Assembly (NCBI RefSeq): GCF_036088315.1 | Contig: NZ_CP107996.1 | Coordinates: forward strand, 2,810,501 to 2,874,500 | Length of the DNA: 64,000 nucleotides | Reading direction: 5' to 3' | From: Streptomyces sp. NBC_00344 | GTDB taxonomy: Bacteria; Actinomycetota; Actinomycetes; Streptomycetales; Streptomycetaceae | Shown: positions 59,829-64,000 of the stretch, piece by piece | Layout of the letters: every line of letters starts with the position of its first letter | Numbering within the stretch: position 1 is the stretch's first letter | Translations under genes and position numbers: made by a program | Notes under the pieces: generated by a model | Database searches by the model: none | The model's input: only the letters and a program-made list of their open reading frames with translations | What the model was told of the DNA's origin: nothing

Positions 59829-61285
59829 GAAAGCCCGTACTCCTTCCAACGGCGGTCGACCTTCGCCGCCGTCCGCGGGTCCGACTCGACCATCTGCGGC
59901 CAGCCGCCGTCCCGCGTGTAGCCCTCCTCGGGCCATTTCCCGGTTGCGTCGATCCCTGCCTTGCCGCCCCAGAACTGCTGGTAGGAGGCATGGTCCAGAT
60001 GGTCGACGGGCCCCTCGGCGACCGTGAGGTCGCGCGCGTAGTCCGTGTTGCCGAGGGCCCGCCAGGAGACCTCGTGCAGATCGTGCACATCGCAGTCGGC
60101 GTCCACGACCACGATCAATTTGGTCAGCGACATCATGTGAGCGCCCCAGACGGCGTGCATCACCTTCTGGGCGTGCTTCGGGTACTTCTTGTCGATCGAG
60201 ACGATCGCGCAGTTGTGGAAGCCGCCCGACTCGGGGAGGTGGTAGTCCACGATGTCCGGAATGATGATCTTGAGCAACGGCAGGAAGAAACGTTCCGTGG
60301 CACGGCCCAGCGGGCCGTCCTCCGTCGGCGGACGGCCGACGACGATCGACTGGAGCAGCGGGCGTTCCCGCATGGTGACGCAGTCGATCGTGAGCGCGGG
60401 GAATGGTTCCTGCGGCGTGTAGAAGCCGGTGTGATCGCCGAAGGGGCCCTCGGGGAGGGTCCTGCCGGGTTCGAGCCAGCCCTCGATCACGACCTCTGCC
60501 TGGGCGGGGACCTGGAGCGGGACCGTCTTGCAGTCGACCATCTCGATCCGCTTGCCCTGCACGAAGCCGGCGAAGAGGTACTCGTCGATGTCCTCGGGAA
60601 GCGGGGCGGTGGAGGCATAGGTCACCGCGGGAGGCGCCCCGAAGGCGATGGCCACCGGCAGCCGCTCGCCCCTGGCGGCCGCCACCGCGTAGTGGTTGCG
60701 GCTGTCCTTGTGGATCTGCCAGTGCATGCCGACGGTGCGCTTGTCGTGACGCTGGAGACGGTAGAGGCCGAGGTTGCGGATCCCGGTCTCCGGGTGCTTG
60801 GTGTGCGTGAGGCCCAGATTGAAGAAGGAGCCGCCGTCCTCCGGCCAGGTGAAGAGGGCCGGGAGCCGGTCCAGGTCCACGTCGTCGCCGGTGAGGACCA
60901 CCTCGTGGACGGGGGCGGCATCGGACTTCACCTTCTTCGGCGGTACGTGCACCATCGTGCCCAGCTTGCCGAAGGCTTCCCGTACGCCGACGAAGCCCTG
61001 CGGCAGTTCCGGCCTGAGCAGGCCGCCGATCCGGCCACTGATCTCGTCGTATGACGTCAGGCCGAGCGCCTTGAGCAGCCGGCGGTCGGTGCCGAAGACA
61101 TTCATCGCCAGGGGCATCGAGGACCCCTTGACGTTTTCGAAGAGCAGCGCGGGGCCGCCGGCCTTGTTGACGCGGTCGACGATCTCCCCGACCTCGAGGT
61201 AGGGGTCGACTTCTGCCTTGATGCGCTTGAGGTCGCCGTCGCGCTCCAGCGCCCTGAGCAGCGAGCGAAGATCGTCGTAAGCCAT
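59825..61285 (-). CDS. ubiD: UbiD-type menaquinone biosynthesis decarboxylase
   Basis: prFMN-dependent decarboxylase that removes the carboxyl group after prenylation in the futalosine pathway. 486 residues, full family length. Segments such as GMHWQIHKDSRNHY and the C-terminal HMMSLTKLIVVVD match UbiD. The ATG at 61285 is used; a much longer upstream frame is an overlap with antisense coding and is rejected. First gene of the ubiD-mqnP pair. Confidence 0.93.
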   Translation of the reverse strand: MAYDDLRSLLRALERDGDLKRIKAEVDPYLEVGEIVDRVNKAGGPALLFENVKGSSMPLAMNVFGTDRRLLKALGLTSYDEISGRIGGLLRPELPQGFVGVREAFGKLGTMVHVPPKKVKSDAAPVHEVVLTGDDVDLDRLPALFTWPEDGGSFFNLGLTHTKHPETGIRNLGLYRLQRHDKRTVGMHWQIHKDSRNHYAVAAARGERLPVAIAFGAPPAVTYASTAPLPEDIDEYLFAGFVQGKRIEMVDCKTVPLQVPAQAEVVIEGWLEPGRTLPEGPFGDHTGFYTPQEPFPALTIDCVTMRERPLLQSIVVGRPPTEDGPLGRATERFFLPLLKIIIPDIVDYHLPESGGFHNCAIVSIDKKYPKHAQKVMHAVWGAHMMSLTKLIVVVDADCDVHDLHEVSWRALGNTDYARDLTVAEGPVDHLDHASYQQFWGGKAGIDATGKWPEEGYTRDGGWPQMVESDPRTAAKVDRRWKEYGLS

Positions 61286-61426
61286 GCCGTCCAGTCTGTC
61301 ATCCTCGCGCGGAGGACCGGCCGGGAGCCTTGTCCTCACACCTGGGAGGCGCCCGACCGCTAACCTGTGCGCGTCATCGGGCGCGCCCGCGCGCCCCGTC
61401 ACCGCCCCCGGGGGGAACGTTCGACC

Positions 61427-61810
61427 ATGCTCAGGTATCTGCCGTTTCTGCTGGTCCTGGCGCTCTGGATCTACGCCTTCATCGACTGCCTGAACACCCC
61501 TGAGGAAGAGGTCCGCGGCCTGCCGAAGGTGGTGTGGGTCATCATCATCCTGCTCTTCGGCGAGGTACTGGTCGGGCCGGTCGCCTGGCTGGTGGCCGGC
61601 CGCAACCGGCGCGGCGCCGGCCGGGGTTCGGCCCCGTCGCAGTGGCACCGGAACCAGCGGACCACCTGGACGGCGCCGGACGACAACCCCGAGTTCCTCA
61701 GGACCCTCAGGGAAGAGAACACCAAGGACGAGACCATGCTCAGGGACTGGGAGGCGGATCTGCGCCGCCGCGAGGACGAACTGCGACGCCGCAGCGAGGA
61801 CGAGGCCTGA
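61427..61810 (+). CDS. PLDc_N-type membrane protein
   Basis: 127 residues with two membrane helices (about 5-20 and 34-54) of the phospholipase-D-nuclease N-terminal (PLDc_N) pattern: LWIYAFIDCLNTP, then LPKVVWVIIILLFGEVLVGPVAWLVAGR. A charged tail with a coiled stretch near the C-terminus (LRRREDELRRRSEDE) follows. No catalytic domain. ATG at 61427 follows GGGGGG about ten bases upstream. It is coupled to the next gene through a one-base TGATG overlap. Confidence 0.87.
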   Translation: MLRYLPFLLVLALWIYAFIDCLNTPEEEVRGLPKVVWVIIILLFGEVLVGPVAWLVAGRNRRGAGRGSAPSQWHRNQRTTWTAPDDNPEFLRTLREENTKDETMLRDWEADLRRREDELRRRSEDEA

Positions 61811-62262
61811 TGGAGCGCGCCCTGGCGGAGCAGTGGCTTGCCACCGCCGTCGTGGAAGCCCGCGCGGGTCTGGCCGAGGGCGGGATCCCGATCGGCGCCG
61901 CGCTGTACGGTGCCCGCGGCGAGCTCCTCGGCCGCGGGCGCAACCGGCGGGTCCAGGACGGCGATCCGTCGATGCACGCCGAGACGGCGGCATTCCGCGC
62001 GGCCGGGCGGCAGCGGTCCTACCGGGGCACCACCATGGTCACCACGCTCTCGCCCTGCTGGTACTGCAGCGGGCTCGTCCGGCAGTTCGGTATCTCCCGG
62101 GTGGTGATCGGCGAGGCAGCCACCTTCCACGGCGGGCACGAGTGGCTGGCCGGGCACGGGGTGGAGATCCTGGTGCTGGAGGACGCCGGGTGCGCCGATC
62201 TGATGCGCGGGTTCATCGCGCGCAGTCCGGAGCTGTGGAACGAGGACATCGGCGACGAGTGA
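61810..62262 (+). CDS. Nucleoside/cytosine deaminase family protein
   Basis: 150-residue zinc deaminase of the cytidine-deaminase-like fold. His-Ala-Glu in SMHAETAAF provides the metal and proton-shuttle residues; SPCWYCSG gives the two cysteines. The spacing fits cytosine or guanine deaminase of the yeast FCY1 type. Starts in the stop of the PLDc_N gene (TGATG). Confidence 0.9.
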   Translation: MERALAEQWLATAVVEARAGLAEGGIPIGAALYGARGELLGRGRNRRVQDGDPSMHAETAAFRAAGRQRSYRGTTMVTTLSPCWYCSGLVRQFGISRVVIGEAATFHGGHEWLAGHGVEILVLEDAGCADLMRGFIARSPELWNEDIGDE

Positions 62263-62454
62263 GCCGGAGGCGTACAGGGCCACGTGCCGCCCGGGCCGCG
62301 CCACCCGCACCATCAAGCCGACACGTTTCAGCCGCTTCGACGCGATTGAGACGATCCAATTCTCGCCACGGATTGTCCGCACCTGTATCAACACCCCCTA
62401 GCTAAGCTGATGTTGATGCAGCGACAGCTGCCGCGCCGCGTGGCAGGAGATGTT

Positions 62455-64000
62455 GTGGACAGGGAGCTGTTCGGACGCGATGCACTGCTCGACGGGCTCG
62501 CTCCACGGCTCATCGGGCTGCCGCCCAGCGGTTTCCAGCAGACCACCCTCGAGGAGTTCGGCGGCCGGCGGGACGATCTGCCGGTGGTCGTGCTCACCGG
62601 CGGTCGCGGCATGGGCAAGACCGTGGCGCTCAAGCAGCTCCGCACCCACTACCGCGGCCGTACACCCGTCGCGCTGATCGACTGTGAGCATGCCGGCTTC
62701 GCGGGAATCCCGTCCACCGACCCCCGCGCGCCCTTCTGGTCGCCCGTCACCGAGGCGCTGTCCACCCTCGGAGAGCAGCTGGGCCCCGCGGTGCGTGGCG
62801 CGGGCGCCATCGAATTCCCGCGCCTGGCAGCCGGGTTGATGGCCATCGCATCCACCGGGTGGGACCCCAACAACCGGCAGCAGGTCCACGACGAGGCATT
62901 ACGGCTCGGCCTGCTCGTCGAGTCGGGATCACGGCTCCGGAGCCTCAGCCGGGGCTGGCTGGTGAAGATCACCGCGAAGTTCGCCTCGCTGTGGGCGGCG
63001 GGGGCGCCCGGCCTGGATGTGGTGGTGGAGACCACCGTGGAGTCGCTGCTCGAGGATCTGTTCAACCGCGGTCAGCGCACCGCGGCCAACTGGTACGGGG
63101 ACTATCCCGGAGCCGGAGGACAGGCCAAGCGGGGCCTGAATCTGCTGGCTCTGCAGTTCCACCGGGAGCGCGACACCGACGCCCGTACACTTGCCGAGCG
63201 CCATCTCGTCGGCGCGCTGCGCGCCGATCTGAGAGCCGCCTACCAGGGTATGGGCAGACTCCGCCGCGTCGGCAGGCCCCTGGTGCTGCTGGACAACGTC
63301 CAGGCCCCGCTGGGCCGTCGGCTGATCGAGCCGGTGCTGCGTGACCGTGCGGCGGGCCGGCTCGACCCGGTCGTCATCGTCGGCGCACTGCGGGGTCACG
63401 ACCATCCGGCGCTGCGGACGGCCCACCGCTGCGCTCTCCCCGAAGTCACCCACACCACCCCCTGGACCCGCTCCACGGACATCGCGGCGGGCGCACTCGC
63501 GGTGCAGCTCACGACGCTGACACCGGAGCACGTACGGCAGATGCTCGACCGCGAGGATCCGCAGATGCGTACACCCCCGCTGCTCGCCCGCTCCATCCAC
63601 CGGCTCACCGGCGGGCGCCCGCTGGGGGCGGCCCTGCTGACGAAGACCGCGGGTCAGGCGGTCAGGGCCGCAGGTCCCACCCCGCCGGTCAGCGGTGGTC
63701 CAGGAGGTCTCACCCCCGGCGCACTGCTTTCGATGCCGGTCGTGCTGCGCGAGGACGAGCCCGGGAGGCCGGTGGCGACCGAGCTGCTGAACAGCCTGGT
63801 GCATGCCGCCCGGTTCGACCGGCTCGCGGTGCTGGCCGCGGCGCACGGAACGGAGGACGCCGAGGCGCTCGCCGCGGCCCGGCTGGACCACGACGGCGGC
63901 AGGGCCGGCGTACTGCCGATGCGCGACCTGCTGGCCGATGAGCACTGGCCCGCCGCGCCCGACCACTTCATCGGCGACCCGTTCCTGCGCACCCTGCTGC
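62455..64000 (+). CDS. P-loop NTPase (partial, 3' end outside window)
   Basis: At least 515 residues; reaches the right edge without a stop. The Walker A motif GGRGMGKTVALK lies near residues 49-60, followed by a strand with LIDCEH. A later segment reads RPLVLLDNVQAP, a Walker B-like LLDN. The rest is Leu/Arg/Ala-rich helices, as in STAND/AAA-type ATPases. The GTG at 62455 has AGGAG seven bases upstream; ATG codons at 62410/62416 in frame are possible alternatives. No domain beyond the P-loop is recognised. Confidence 0.75.
   Translation, partial: MDRELFGRDALLDGLAPRLIGLPPSGFQQTTLEEFGGRRDDLPVVVLTGGRGMGKTVALKQLRTHYRGRTPVALIDCEHAGFAGIPSTDPRAPFWSPVTEALSTLGEQLGPAVRGAGAIEFPRLAAGLMAIASTGWDPNNRQQVHDEALRLGLLVESGSRLRSLSRGWLVKITAKFASLWAAGAPGLDVVVETTVESLLEDLFNRGQRTAANWYGDYPGAGGQAKRGLNLLALQFHRERDTDARTLAERHLVGALRADLRAAYQGMGRLRRVGRPLVLLDNVQAPLGRRLIEPVLRDRAAGRLDPVVIVGALRGHDHPALRTAHRCALPEVTHTTPWTRSTDIAAGALAVQLTTLTPEHVRQMLDREDPQMRTPPLLARSIHRLTGGRPLGAALLTKTAGQAVRAAGPTPPVSGGPGGLTPGALLSMPVVLREDEPGRPVATELLNSLVHAARFDRLAVLAAAHGTEDAEALAAARLDHDGGRAGVLPMRDLLADEHWPAAPDHFIGDPFLRTLL

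Overview
The window is chromosomal DNA from a high-GC actinomycete, almost certainly a Streptomyces. It has about 70% GC with strong third-position GC bias, many GTG starts and many four-base ATGA/GTGA overlaps. The gene set is typical of the genus: a nuo operon, a futalosine menaquinone pathway, a Tad/Flp locus, an AfsK-like kinase beside an FHA-EssC-like ATPase, and a cold-shock gene. There are no tRNA or rRNA genes, no CRISPR array and no intact insertion sequence.

Layout. 1-2859: start of the complex I operon (nuoA-B-C-D, minus strand, nuoD cut by the left edge). 3569-10380: a secreted NlpC/P60 hydrolase, a geranylgeranyl-reductase-family enzyme, menG, an amidohydrolase-like protein and mqnC. 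10535-13480: a membrane protein joining a LysM domain to a BTAD domain. 13856-24700: a complete minus-strand Tad cluster (cpaB, tadZ, tadA, tadB, tadC, flp and three TadE/TadG-like proteins). On each side of it, on the opposite strand, lies a paralogous lipoprotein + secreted-protein pair. 25197-31390: membrane and hypothetical proteins, including two adjacent genes that share a repeated extracytoplasmic module and a Cys-xx-Asn-Pro-Leu-His-Gly motif.

31527-47028: the accessory centre of the window, which looks like type VII secretion (T7SS). It holds two head-to-head-inverted paralogues with hydrophobic C-termini and different base composition, and a candidate immunity gene. An EspG-like protein and two small WXG-like proteins follow. 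Next is an SseB-like gene + glycine-rich membrane effector + DUF3592-like membrane protein operon. A canonical WXG100 protein, an EssC-like three-ATPase coupling protein and an AfsK-like kinase complete the block. EccB, EccD, EccE and mycosin are not in the window.

47214-62262: mqnA, a cold-shock gene with a hairpin leader, and a fatty-acid module (acyl-CoA synthetase, thiolase, high-molecular-weight FabG, MaoC, TetR) with a perfect palindrome between its divergent promoters. Then come mqnE, an Lrp regulator, a 40-residue gene and the ubiX-mqnP-ubiD block, followed by small enzymes. 62455-64000: a P-loop ATPase cut by the right edge.

Together the mqnA, mqnC, mqnE, ubiX, mqnP, ubiD, menG and reductase genes supply menaquinone, which complex I reduces. 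MqnB and MqnD are not in the window. The Tad pilus and the T7SS-like block form the surface and antagonism part. Function calls rest on motif reading without database searches, so hypothetical-protein roles are inferences.
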